NCBI GenBank assembly: GCA_032622095.1
Contig: CP136064.1
Location: forward strand, 258,025,863-258,089,862
Length of the DNA stretch: 64,000 bases
Source of the DNA: Siphonodentalium dalli
Taxonomy: Eukaryota; Mollusca; Scaphopoda; Gadilida; Siphonodentaliidae
Direction: 5' to 3'
Part shown: piece after piece, positions 44,194 to 53,339 of the stretch
Numbering within the stretch: the stretch's first letter is position 1
How the letters are laid out: each line of letters opens with the position of its first letter
Notes under the pieces: generated by a model
Seen by the model: the letters and a program-made list of their open reading frames with translations, nothing else
Told to the model about the DNA's origin: nothing
The model's database searches: none
Position numbers and translations under genes: made by a program

Positions 44194-45306
44194 ATGAACA
44201 GTTATCTAAAATTTTCTATAACCCGAAGAAAGTTGGAAGTTATGGCGGTGTAAAGAAGCTTTTTGATGAAGCGAAAAAGCAGAATAAAAAAATAAAACTC
44301 ATAGATGTGAAGAACTGGTTGCAAGGCCAGTCGACATATACTTTACACAAACCAATAATTCGAAAATTCCAACGTAGAAAGACTGTTGTAGCGGGGATTG
44401 ATATTCAATGGCAGGCAGATTTAGCTGATCTTCAGAATTTGAAAAAACATAATGATAATTACAGATATCTGTTGTGTGTGATAGACGTTTTTTTCAAAAT
44501 TTGCGTGGGTACTGCCAATCCACGATAAATCTGGACAAACTTTGATCGAATCATTAAGGAAAATTTTGAAATCTTCAAAACGTAAACCAAAATCGTTTCA
44601 AGCTGATAAAGGTTCTGAATTCAAAAATGAAAAGTTTTTGAAATTTCTGCGATCAGAAAACATTCATTTCTTCACAACTGAGAATCCAGAGACTAAAGCA
44701 AGTATTGTTGAGCGATTTCAAAGAACTTTAAAAACTCGTATGTGGAAGTATTTCACACACAATAAAACTTCAAGATATATTGATGTTTTACAGCCCCTAG
44801 TCGATTCTTACAACAATAGTTATCACCGTAGCATAAAATCGAAACCGTCGGAAGTTACTTTGAAAACTGAAGCTGAAATTTCCAAAAATCTATATGGAAC
44901 AGGGAATAAAAAAGGAAAATCTACACTGAAAGTGGGTGACTTGGTTCGTATCAACAAAACCAAAAGAACATTTGACAAGGGTTATCTACCAAACTGGACT
45001 CGTGAAATTTTCAAAGTTGATAAAATTTGTAAAACTAATCCAGTAACATACAAAGTTTCTGATCTTGATGGTGAAGAGATTGATGGATCATTCTACAAAC
45101 ATGAAATCCAGCATATAAAAGACAGTAAGGTGTATGAAATAGAATCAGTTATTGATAAAAGAACGAGAAGAGTGGATGGTAAAACAGTAAAAGAAATTAA
45201 AGTTCATTGGCTTGGATATCCAAAAAAGTTTGACAGTTGGATCCCAGCTTCAAATTTAGTACAAAACAGAATTTACCATGTTGGAAAATCATTCATATTC
45301 AATTAA
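44178..45306 (+). pseudogene. int: Polinton retroviral-type (rve) integrase with C-terminal chromodomain (frameshifted)
   Basis: ATG at 44178. The N-terminal part contains NPKKVGSYGGV and QGQSTYTLHKPI. The catalytic core has D1 in WQADLADL (about 44411), D2 in ADKGSEF (about 44603), and E in ASIVERFQ (about 44713). The C-terminus holds a chromodomain (YEIESVIDKR..VKEIKVHWLGY..FDSWIPA). It joins element ends to target DNA and produces the 6-bp duplication. A one-base shift near 44495 takes the first frame to a stop at 44528, while FAWVLPIHDKSG continues in the next. All three catalytic residues remain. The stop overlaps the next ATG. Confidence 0.9.
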
Positions 45307-45535
45307 TCTCGATGAACCATCACAATTTAAGTTCTGTGGTGAAAAAGTTGCTAAGAACCAAGTCACCTACTTCACGCAGATAATTATTATTTATATCATA
45401 ATAATTACATCTATTGTACACATTAGTATCCAGAGCGCAAACAAAGAATTGTGGCTTATTCTTCTAAGTAGTTATCTAGGTTATATTCTACCAACACCTG
45501 GACTGAAATTATTGCAAAATACTGAGAAAAAATGA
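45278..45535 (+). CDS. Small Polinton membrane protein
   Basis: 85 codons from ATG at 45278 to TGA at 45535. There are two hydrophobic segments: VTYFTQIIIIYIIIITSIV (about residues 29-50) and ELWLILLSSYLGYILPTP (about 57-75). The LWxxLLSSxLGYxLPxPxLK pattern recurs in a short gene just before the penton in many Polintons. The role is unknown; a virion-associated or assembly membrane protein is possible. It overlaps the integrase end by 29 bases and the penton start by four (ATGA). Confidence 0.65.
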   Translation: MLENHSYSINLDEPSQFKFCGEKVAKNQVTYFTQIIIIYIIIITSIVHISIQSANKELWLILLSSYLGYILPTPGLKLLQNTEKK

Positions 45536-46379
45536 ATTCATTCTACATAACTCTCATGAGTGATAGTTCAATGTCACTTTACCCAGCCAACTCACAATGT
45601 TGTTTCACAGTGAAATTACCAAAAACAATACATATTGATAAAGAGCTTTGGGAAGTTGCAATGGTTGAACTAATTGTACCATCAGAAACATACAACATTA
45701 TTGGAGATGCCTGCAAAATAAAAATAAAAACTTCTGTTCCAAGAATTTTACAATATTTGAATAAGATACCAATGAGTGATGTAGTAATTTCAAAACCAGA
45801 AAATGGTATAGAATTAAAAATACCAGAAGGAGCATATTATGGTGGATCACATTTGACAGATACAATTCAAGGTGTAATTGATAGTACAGTAAGCAGAATG
45901 ATTCCAGAACTGGAATTCGAAATCAGATATTCCAAAGCACAACAACGAGTTAAAATTTCATCCAATAGTTATACCAAAGTAGGTCTTGTACTCCCAGAGC
46001 TCTTTTGGATAAACTTGGTTACAGAACAGAATCAAACACTGTCACATTTGCTACTCCTTCGATAACAATTCCATATGGAGTAGATTTAAATGCGGAGCAT
46101 AATCAATTGTTTGTTTATTCTGACATTGCTGATTATACAATTCTTAGTGATGTTGAAGCACCGATATTACGATTGACATCATTCGAGAGTAAAAGAATAC
46201 ATGATGGTAAACATATTAGGCATGAATTAAAAAACTTACATTATGTACCTGTATCAAAGTCTAGCTTTGATACCATAAATGTGTATATAACTGGTGATAC
46301 TGGCAAACCAATTCAGTTTATTGGTGGAAAGTCTATGGTAAAGTTGCAATTCCGACGCCGAAGTAATTTGTATTTATGA
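45532..46379 (+). pseudogene. Polinton minor capsid (penton) protein, single jelly-roll (frameshifted)
   Basis: ATG at 45532 (MNSFYITLMSDSSMSLYPAN). The N-terminal FYITL.SDSSM..YP.NS and KELWEVAMVEL, and the C-terminal YSDIADYTILSD, PILRLTSF, FDTINVYI and SMVKLQFRR, fit the Polinton minor capsid protein that forms fivefold vertices. The frame changes near 46000: the first half stops at 46065, and the second half is open from about 46005 to TGA at 46379. Corrected by one indel it would be about 282 residues, normal for the family. Its stop overlaps the next ATG (ATGA). Confidence 0.85.
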
Positions 46380-46753
46380 TGATTCCCGTGTATAGAGGCG
46401 TATCTAGACAGTATGGAAATGGAATTGGTTCACTATTCAAATCTGCAATGATAACAGTAATACCGTTTCTGAAACCTATTGGTCAGATTGCTAAACAACA
46501 AGTATTCAAGCATGGACTTGCTGCAGTCGAAGATATTATTCATCGTGGTAAAAGCCCAAAAGAAGTATTTTTGAAACAAGGTAAAGAAGCATTGAAATCT
46601 TTTGGAAGGGAAACAATAAAGAAATTATCAACACCAAATGGCATAAATAGATCATCGCGACCTTTGAAAAATCATTCTTCTCGCAAACGAGTTAGAAGTA
46701 AGTCCATTAAAATGCCTGTAAAGAAATCAAAAACGATCTCTCGATATATTTGA
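46376..46753 (+). CDS. pVI-like minor virion protein
   Basis: 125 codons from ATG at 46376. The N-terminus, YRGVSRQYGNGIGSLFKSA, is followed by a hydrophobic amphipathic stretch (ITVIPFLKPIGQ) and a basic C-terminus (SRKRVRSKSIKMPVKKSK). The YxG...GxGIGSxF start directly before the major capsid gene is typical of Polinton proteins compared with adenovirus pVI, a membrane-active internal protein. Function here is inferred from position and composition. The frame is intact. Confidence 0.65.
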   Translation: MMIPVYRGVSRQYGNGIGSLFKSAMITVIPFLKPIGQIAKQQVFKHGLAAVEDIIHRGKSPKEVFLKQGKEALKSFGRETIKKLSTPNGINRSSRPLKNHSSRKRVRSKSIKMPVKKSKTISRYI

Positions 46754-46759
46754 TTAATC

Positions 46760-48052
46760 ATGATGATGCAAAATGGATCATGCGAATGCAGCAAGTCCGA
46801 GTTAGATGCTTCTGATGTTCCACCAACAATGACAACGATGTTGGAATCACAATGGATAGAACATCACCCGATTAGCTCTTTGAATAATTCCGCACCGATA
46901 GAATTTGTAATTCCGCCTCAAACTGAAAAATGGACAGATGTAAATCAATCATATTTGTACCTGAAATTCAAAATCACAAAAGCAGATGGAACAAACTTGG
47001 TTGATGGTACTGATGAAATAGCGCCTATTAACAACTTTTTCCATAGCATGTTCAGTAGTATCGATATTTACCTAAATAACAAACTTGTAACGGCGAACGG
47101 AGATACCTATCCTTATCGAGCCTACATGGAAAATCTCTTGGCTTATTCTGGTGAATGTAAAGAAAATAAACTTGCCGCACTAGAAATGTGGTATCCCGAC
47201 ACCGCTAAACAGTTCACCGAAAACACTAAAGCTGGTGGTAATGATGGATTGAAATCTCGCCAAGCAATCATAGCAGGTAGTAAAACGGTAGAATTGTGTG
47301 GTCGTTTACACAGAGATATATTTCTACAAGAGAAATACTTACCAAATGGAATTGAGATAAGAATTCGTCTCAATAGAGCGAATCCAAAATTCTCTTTAAT
47401 TGGTCAGGCGGACGGAAAAATAGTATTTGAAACGGCAGTTTTCAATGCTCGTACAATTACGCTGATGCCAGTAGTAGCAAATAACTTGAACCAAGCAATA
47501 ATACAGAAAAATATGAAAATACCGATTAGAAGAGTTGAAGTAAAAACATTCACTATTGGTGCAGGGCTCAGATCAAAAATTGAAGATCATCCTTTTCAAG
47601 GACAAATGCCAAAGAGACTTTTCATAGGCTTGGTATCAAACAAAGATATGAATGGCGATATTGAAACGAACCCATTTCATTTCCAACACTTCAATCTAAA
47701 AAAACTTGAAGTTAGTCAGTACGGACATACCATCCATAACCGACCATTTGAACCAAACTTTGAATCAGAACAATGCCTAAGATCTTATTTATCACTGTAT
47801 CAGTCTCTGGGTATGTTTGGACAAAACAAATCTTTTGGTTTGAATCTCGAAAAATACATGAATGGTTATTGTTTCTGGGGTTACGACCTCACACCTGACC
47901 AAGGGGCAGAGGAAGGACATTTGCATCCTATAAAAACCGGTAACATAAGGTTAGAGCTTCAGTTTGCTACAGCTCTAGCTTCAGTGATCAACGTGATAGT
48001 CTATGCTGAGTTCGATAATCAAATTGATAAATCAACAGTTTGCGAGAAATAA
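46760..48052 (+). CDS. Polinton major capsid protein, double jelly-roll
   Basis: 430 codons from ATG at 46760 to TAA at 48050, uninterrupted. Recognisable features are ESQWIEHHPI near residue 30, IEFVIPPQTEKWTDV.QSYLYLK, the MFSSIDIYLNNK strand, and C-terminal GNIRLELQFATAL..VINVIVYAEFD. These match the hexon-like double jelly-roll capsid proteins of Polintons, whose trimers build icosahedral shells. The length is at the shorter end of the family. No break is seen, so it is the best-preserved virion gene together with the protease. Confidence 0.9.
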   Translation: MMMQNGSCECSKSELDASDVPPTMTTMLESQWIEHHPISSLNNSAPIEFVIPPQTEKWTDVNQSYLYLKFKITKADGTNLVDGTDEIAPINNFFHSMFSSIDIYLNNKLVTANGDTYPYRAYMENLLAYSGECKENKLAALEMWYPDTAKQFTENTKAGGNDGLKSRQAIIAGSKTVELCGRLHRDIFLQEKYLPNGIEIRIRLNRANPKFSLIGQADGKIVFETAVFNARTITLMPVVANNLNQAIIQKNMKIPIRRVEVKTFTIGAGLRSKIEDHPFQGQMPKRLFIGLVSNKDMNGDIETNPFHFQHFNLKKLEVSQYGHTIHNRPFEPNFESEQCLRSYLSLYQSLGMFGQNKSFGLNLEKYMNGYCFWGYDLTPDQGAEEGHLHPIKTGNIRLELQFATALASVINVIVYAEFDNQIDKSTVCEK

Positions 48053-48070
48053 TAACAGATTATTAAAAAC

Positions 48071-48517
48071 ATGGATGGATTGCATTTGGAGGAAAAATTG
48101 AGACTGGAAGTTGGAGGACTCGATTCCATTCCATATGTTTCTATCCTTGACAAAGTTCGGAAAACTTTCGAGAAATGTTTCGTTCATGAAATACAAAATC
48201 AAATTTCAAAAGAAGTGACACTCAATTGTAAAATAGATCATCCAAGTCAGACACGACATTTACTTTGTCTTTGGACACCACCTATACAATGGGTAGATAT
48301 GTTCATTGATATAGCATTACTTAAATTGAACATCTACCGAGTTATGGAACAATGGTATCCAGAAATAGAATCATTTACACCACAAGAGAAATTTGAGGCA
48401 TTCAAACTTTGGAAAGATATAAAGGAAGTTGTTCATGCAAACTGTATCCAATTTAATTTGGTTTTTGTTGACTTGTGGTGTGAAAAAGTTAAAAAATACT
48501 ACGAAGATGAACACTAG
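48071..48517 (+). CDS. Polinton protein of unknown function
   Basis: 148 codons from ATG at 48071 (MDGLHLEEKLRLEVGGLDS) to TAG at 48515. It is soluble-looking, Trp- and Lys-rich, with predicted helices (PQEKFEAFKLWKDIKEVV) and no recognised motif. It lies between the capsid and protease genes and overlaps the protease start by 11 bases. The frame is intact. Nothing in the sequence points to a function. Confidence 0.5.
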   Translation: MDGLHLEEKLRLEVGGLDSIPYVSILDKVRKTFEKCFVHEIQNQISKEVTLNCKIDHPSQTRHLLCLWTPPIQWVDMFIDIALLKLNIYRVMEQWYPEIESFTPQEKFEAFKLWKDIKEVVHANCIQFNLVFVDLWCEKVKKYYEDEH

Positions 48518-49028
48518 CGAACTTCAGCATATACTAGACAAATCATCCTACCTCTGTTCATTGTATGGTGTGGTGTGTGCAAAAGATCAGTTACCACACG
48601 AGAAACCTCATCATGTAAAAGCATACATAGTAAATACACATACGTCAGAAAAGCCAGGAGAACACTGGGTTGCAATTTTCTTCAATGGGAACATTGCAAC
48701 ATATTTCGATTCGTTTGGGATGCCAGTTATTGATAAATATATCAAATCATTTATTCAAAGAAATTCGATCGAATGTAAAATAAACGTTGGGCGGTTTCAA
48801 CATCACGGTACAAACGTGTGTGGTATATTTGCTTTACATTTCTTGAAAAGCGGATATGGTATAAAAGTATTAGTTGAAATGAATTTTGATGGTGACTACT
48901 TCAAAAATGATAGAAAAGTATTTGATTGGTTTCATAGAAACTATGAGCCCTTACGAAAAGAATCAGAAACATTACCCAAAACATGTATTTCACAAACTTG
49001 TAAGACTTACTGTGAATTTCAGTGTTGA
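48507..49028 (+). CDS. Adenain-like cysteine protease of the Polinton
   Basis: 173 codons from ATG at 48507 to TGA at 49026. Catalytic residues are His in GEHWVAIFF, Asp in YFDSFGMP, and Cys in NVCGIFALHFL; the order and spacing match adenovirus-type (C5/C48 clan CE) proteases. It would process virion precursor proteins during maturation. The frame is intact and all three catalytic residues are present. It is the last gene of the plus-strand block and is followed by AATAAA at 49209. A homologous fragment sits at the centre of the neighbouring palindromic element. Confidence 0.85.
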   Translation: MNTSELQHILDKSSYLCSLYGVVCAKDQLPHEKPHHVKAYIVNTHTSEKPGEHWVAIFFNGNIATYFDSFGMPVIDKYIKSFIQRNSIECKINVGRFQHHGTNVCGIFALHFLKSGYGIKVLVEMNFDGDYFKNDRKVFDWFHRNYEPLRKESETLPKTCISQTCKTYCEFQC

Positions 49029-49300
49029 TAAAATGTGTTCATTACCAATTGTTTAAACATGTTAAAATCATAATCAATTGTAAATATGTTGATTGTTAAT
49101 GATGAAATGTATTACCAAATGTAAATTATGTTCATTGCATTACCAGTTATTGATTGTAAATATGATAATTTCATGATCAGTTGTAATTATGTTGATTCTT
49201 AATTCAAAAATAAAAGTTATGTTGTTGAAAAACAGTGTCTGTTTTTAATGATCGTCTTCGGCAATGTCGATGAAGATCTTAATTCACCAAAAAAGAAACA
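49029..49300 (+). terminator. 3' region of the polymerase/virion block with AATAAA
   Basis: AT-rich, with degenerate repeats of ATTGTAAATATGTTGATT. AATAAA at 49209-49214 followed by GTTATGTTGTTG is a plausible polyadenylation signal. No histone-type stem-loop is present here. Confidence 0.5.
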
Positions 49301-49309
49301 CATTTGAAA

Positions 49310-49378
49310 TGACGTTCGGGAAATTTGGTAGAAAAACACAATGACGTCGCCAATGACGTCCGCGCGTTTTACATATAA
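49310..49378 (+). promoter_or_regulatory. Shared promoter module, copy 4
   Basis: AAAAAAGAAACACATTTGAA then TGACGTTCGGGAAATTTGGT, CAATGACGTCG, ATGACGTCCGCGCGTTTTACATATA. It aligns with 35041-35128 and with each arm of 36430-36556, and precedes gene D's ATG at 49413. Confidence 0.75.
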
Positions 49379-49415
49379 CAAAACCCCATTTAGAGTATAT
49401 CATTTTCTCCACGAT

Positions 49416-49420
49416 GGAAT
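49416..49420. repeat. 5-bp target site duplication (GGAAT), left
   Basis: GGAAT before the CACTGTCGG end; repeated at 52438-52442. Confidence 0.8.
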
Positions 49421-52400
49421 CACTGTCGGATACCCGTTTAGGTTCGGACATTCCAAGATGGCGCCGCCGAGTAAAGGAGATAAACGGTAAGTGTATATAT
49501 TGTCTCCAAGCATCAATTAACGACATCTTTCGGTGATACACCTTGAAACAGTTATGTAGGAATTTGTATGCCCAACACATACGTAACACGGCTTTCGCAT
49601 GACAGGCATGTGAATTGTTGTATTTGGCGTGTCAAGTCGTCATAATTTTTCGAAATTTTATCGAGGCGGCGAAATGTTCCCTTTTTCGCATTTATTTGGC
49701 CCTGGGATCATGGATCCGCGAATTTAGGTATTGTTGTGGGTAGATTATGTTACCACACATCTTCGGAATTCAAAACCTGCGATATTTTTATTGTATAACT
49801 CCGAAAAACGACCTTTGAAATTTTCAAAATGTTCAGGTTCGGATTCGCAATATTCGCGATGATTTTGTTCAGGTTCAGACACAATTTTCGTTCAGGTTCG
49901 GACAAATTTGGTTCAGGTTCGGACGCATCAAAAACTTCGCATAACAATGACAAGCCGAGGTACAGTCGCGTTCTTATTGCGTTTTTGTGCATTTGGTTAT
50001 CTTCCATTCGTAAAAGAAACGATAAATGGGGAACACGAGGCTTGGTTTTAGCCCACTCGTGAATAATTTGGGCGGACTTTCTTATTTTATGCGTGTGAGA
50101 TGTATGCGATCACGTGATTCCCCTCCACATCCAAATACGATGCCACAAATGTCGCCGCACGTAGATGAGCAGATAACTGTCCATAATATAAGTTACACGG
50201 CTTTCTGATGGGGATACTGTGTGGTATGCCCCGGTAGAGGCTCGTGTCCCCCGAGGCGATCCCCCATCAACAAGCCGTGTAATCATGTATTTACCCCCAG
50301 TCTCTATTAACAATATATTCCCATACATAAAGCGCAGAAACGAGCCACGAACAGTAACTCTATTTTGTTAAACTGCTTATACGATGAATGTGATTATATA
50401 GCTGTTCCCACAATTTGCCCATAAATACTTGCTGATAGATAGACAATATATACCATGTTTTGTATCAATAATTGGATGATATATTTGGGTATTCACACGA
50501 AACATATTCGTTTCAATATAAGCCTTATGTGTTTTGCCTCATTTCTAAATGTTGAATCCAGTTGCAAGTTAACCATTTGTCACACGACTATTATGCAGGA
50601 TTATTAATTAGAGCCCGAACATGTTGCGTTCTATTCAGCACTATGCGAACATAGAGAATACCTATGCTATGCCGAATAATACCTGCAATATGCGAATCTT
50701 TATGAGCGGCGATATTTCAGGAATATATTATTCGAGAAACCATAATGTGTTCTCATTATGTTATGCTTATGGTAAGCAATTCTGCAAAACTACAAGTATT
50801 GTTTATCGAAACAAGAATTTAGACGCCGAAGTAGCGAAACTTATGCAAACAATATCAGCTGTTCCGTTGGCAAATTAAGCATCTCTAAATTTTGGTGGAA
50901 AATTTCCTTCACAAGAGAATAGTGCCTACCCATGCAATGGTTAAATATTACACACAGTAACCCAAATGACTGAATACGTAATAAAACGGGATCATTTGTT
51001 TTTCTTTAGAACTTATCGCAGTAATAAACTATTTTCAGTCTTCCGCGGAATTTCGCGTAGTTCCATTGATAATGCACGCGTCAATAATTGTGTACCCTTT
51101 TTTAAACAGAAATATCTACAGTGAGATAACGTTTGAAAATTATTATCCACGCAAAGGTCCTGACGAAAGAGAGCACATCGTATGTCATTTAAAATTACAG
51201 CTATTTCATAGGGAAACATATAACAAACAACGCTTGTCCCCACACCCGGTTGTAACTAACACTCTGATTGACAACAACGTCAGGTTTAAATCATGCGCCA
51301 TGTCCTCGTAACTATTGACAGTGAGCGTCTAAAAGCACGTGAAACATCGTGGTTATGAATTACCCTTGAACTAGCAGTTTCACCAATCGTGACATTGTTC
51401 GAGCGCGCTGAGCTTAATTGACGTCACCTAAAACAGGATCGATAGGTCTGCTACTGAATTATTCTTATTGGTGCTGATTGGTGTGAATTTATCTGATAAC
51501 CTATAAAAAAGCACACCACGTGGTAGCTATTGATGTGAGACAAAATCGTTAGCTCCGCCAACATCGTGGGATACTAGAAGATTTAATACCCGGATGTCTC
51601 TTTTTGAAATCGAGAACCATGCAGGTATTAAATATCCATGTAGCCCCGATAACTCAGAAGATAAGTAATAATACCACTGTTGCTCATATGTAAAATGTAA
51701 TAATTCCCACTAGCTGGTTTATAGTAGACATTGCTCGAGAATATTCAACTGTGGCTTTTATCCCATTAATTCGGAGAATTTACCACCTATATTTGGAAAT
51801 TTCAGCTGACATATTTAGATATAACAAATTAACAATGCATGTTCGTTAATAACACGCACAATAAGATCGCGACTGTACCTCGGCATGTCATTTATAGGTA
51901 AGGTTTTGATGCGTCCGAACCTGAACTAAAATTGTCCGAACCTGAACCAAATTTGTCCGAACCTGAACGAAAATTGTGTCTGAACCTGAACAAAATCATC
52001 GCGAATGTTGCGAATCCGAACCTGAACATTTTGAAATTTTCAAAGGTCGTTTTTCGGAGTTAGACAATAAAAATATCGCAGGTTTTGCATTCCGAAGATG
52101 TGTGGTGACCTAATCTACCCACAACAATACATAAATTTGCGGATGCATGAGCCCAGGGCCAGAAAAATACGAAAAAGCGAACATTTCGTCGCCTCGATAA
52201 AATTTCGAAAAATTATGACGACTCGACACGCCAAATACAACAATTCACATGCCTGTCATGCGAAAGCCGTGTTACGTATGTGTTGGGCATACAAATTCCT
52301 ACATAACTGTTTAAAGGTGTATCACCGAAAGATGTCGTTAATTGATGCTTGGAGACAATATATACACTTACCATTTATCTTCTTTACTCGGCGCCGCCAT

Positions 52401-52437
52401 CTTGGAATGTCCGAACCTAAACGGGTATCCGACAGTG
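49421..52437. mobile_element. Non-autonomous inverted-repeat DNA transposon (3.0 kb) inserted in the Polinton
   Basis: Ends are CACTGTCGGATACCCGTTTAG and its exact complement, with terminal inverted repeats of about 560 bp and a GGAAT duplication. Five-base duplications with CAC-starting ends occur in Transib/RAG-type elements, but the next bases do not match that consensus, so the superfamily is left open. Subterminal GTTCAGGTTCGGAC is repeated four times in each arm (49830-49935 and 51912-52030), likely transposase sites. A smaller foldback (GTTACACGGCTTTCTGATGGGGAT..) lies near 50190-50290. No transposase was recognised; an 85-codon frame at 50621-50878 is unassigned. Confidence 0.85.
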
Positions 52438-52885
52438 GGAATACCCTAAACTGATCTCGGATCTTATGTCAGAGCCATCCGTGTATCGGCCCCGAGGGAC
52501 ATTGCGGTGTGGGAGACCCTTTCCTGGGCAGTGTATGGTACAGGTGAAAAGTTCTGTGAACTATTCACTTTTGTCAATGCAACATGGGCTCGCAATCCTA
52601 CACTGTTCAGTGGACAGGAGACGGAGAACATCGAATGGCTTGGGACAACAGGTGTCTTGCTTACGGTGGCGGCAACCCTTCTGCAGAGAAAGCTCGTGTT
52701 TTGGAGACAGAAGAAGGATCCGGAGTACAGATTAGACGTACCTCCATTGAAGGGTGTGAGTATACCGCAAGGTATATTTCCACCTCTCATCGAGGGTTCG
52801 CTTGTGTTTCGGGAGTTGGATCAAGAGGATGGATTTGAGTTCCTAAAGACCCCTTATCCACTTTTCTTGTGATCTAACATAAAAA

Positions 52886-52901
52886 GGCCCCTTTCAGGGC
52901 C
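52886..52901 (+). terminator. Histone-mRNA-type 3' stem-loop, SL4
   Basis: AAAAA-GGCCCCTTTCAGGGCC-ACCCA. One base at the top of the stem differs from SL1-SL3 (C for T), while the 5-bp GC stem and the ACCCA flank are kept. The downstream GATGGCTCT is a weaker match to the other copies' AAAGATACGCTCTG. Confidence 0.7.
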
Positions 52902-52959
52902 ACCCAAAACCTGCTATCAGATGGCTCTTACATGTATGCACATTTTCACAGCGCTAGCG

Positions 52960-53327
52960 TCTTCGAATTTATTCGAAGACTCGCTTTTGTTAAAATATGC
53001 ACTGGTAAAGTAGCATAATTTACCAACACATCTATTTTTTCTCGGTATTATTCTAAGTTCAATGTGTACATCGAAGGGGAGCGCCCTTCGCTTACCACAC
53101 TGGCATTAGAATCAGAGAAAAGATCGATACATTGGTAAATTGTACTCTTTTCTGTCAAAAAACCCACTTCGAAGCGCTCACCTTACTCTTTGGAATATAA
53201 CATAACCTCTGGACCGACCCTGGGCGGGTCACTCTGGTCCCACCCCCATCGCTCGGTGCCACTCTGGTCCATGGGCCAGAGTGGCCCCGAGCGATGGGGG
53301 TGGGCCAGAGTGCCCGCCAATACTACT
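52960..53327 (-). repeat. Right terminal inverted repeat of the Polinton
   Basis: Inverted copy of 34468-34912, including the 22-bp palindrome at 52960-52981 and paired GGGCCAGAGTG motifs at 53230-53315. It ends CAATACTACT at 53327, the same end sequence as the palindromic element. Confidence 0.9.
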
Positions 53328-53333
53328 AACGAC
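53328..53333. repeat. 6-bp target site duplication (AACGAC), right
   Basis: Matches 34462-34467. Confidence 0.9.
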
Positions 53334-53339
53334 CCCCCA

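Larger units (their letters stand above)
49413..52872 (+). pseudogene. Small Polinton gene D, split by a transposon and frameshifted
   Basis: The ATG and the next four bases (ATGGAAT, 49414-49420 region) are separated from the rest by the 3-kb insertion. After the insertion the same frame continues (YPKLISDLMSEPSVYRPRG) to about 52495, then a second frame takes over, with coding-like DIAVWETLSWAVYG, ELFTFVNATWARNPTLF, GTTGVLLTVAATLLQ and FEFLKTPYPLFL, to TGA at 52870. The insertion target lies within codon 3. The hydrophobic GVLLTVAATLL could be a membrane segment. No family is recognised. It has the shared promoter module upstream and SL4 14 bases after the stop, so it belongs with genes A-C. 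Confidence 0.6.
34468..53327 (+). mobile_element. Polinton/Maverick element (18.9 kb), decayed
   Basis: Polintons are virus-like transposons that encode their own protein-primed polymerase, integrase and capsid. This one has AGTAGT...ACTACT ends, inverted terminal repeats of about 370-445 bp and a perfect 6-bp target duplication. Gene order from the left is three small genes at 35.2-36.9 kb and one minus-strand basic protein, then a plus-strand block of polB, F-box-like, packaging ATPase, two small pX-like genes, a conserved unknown, integrase, membrane protein, penton, pVI-like protein, major capsid, unknown and protease. A split small gene lies at the right. Many genes carry frameshifts, and a 3-kb transposon interrupts the last one, so the element is not autonomous now. 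Confidence 0.95.

Noticed and set aside
49750-50062. Phe/Arg- and Ser-rich frames in the 3-kb transposon arm
   Set aside because: They come from the subterminal GTTCAGGTTCGGAC repeats.
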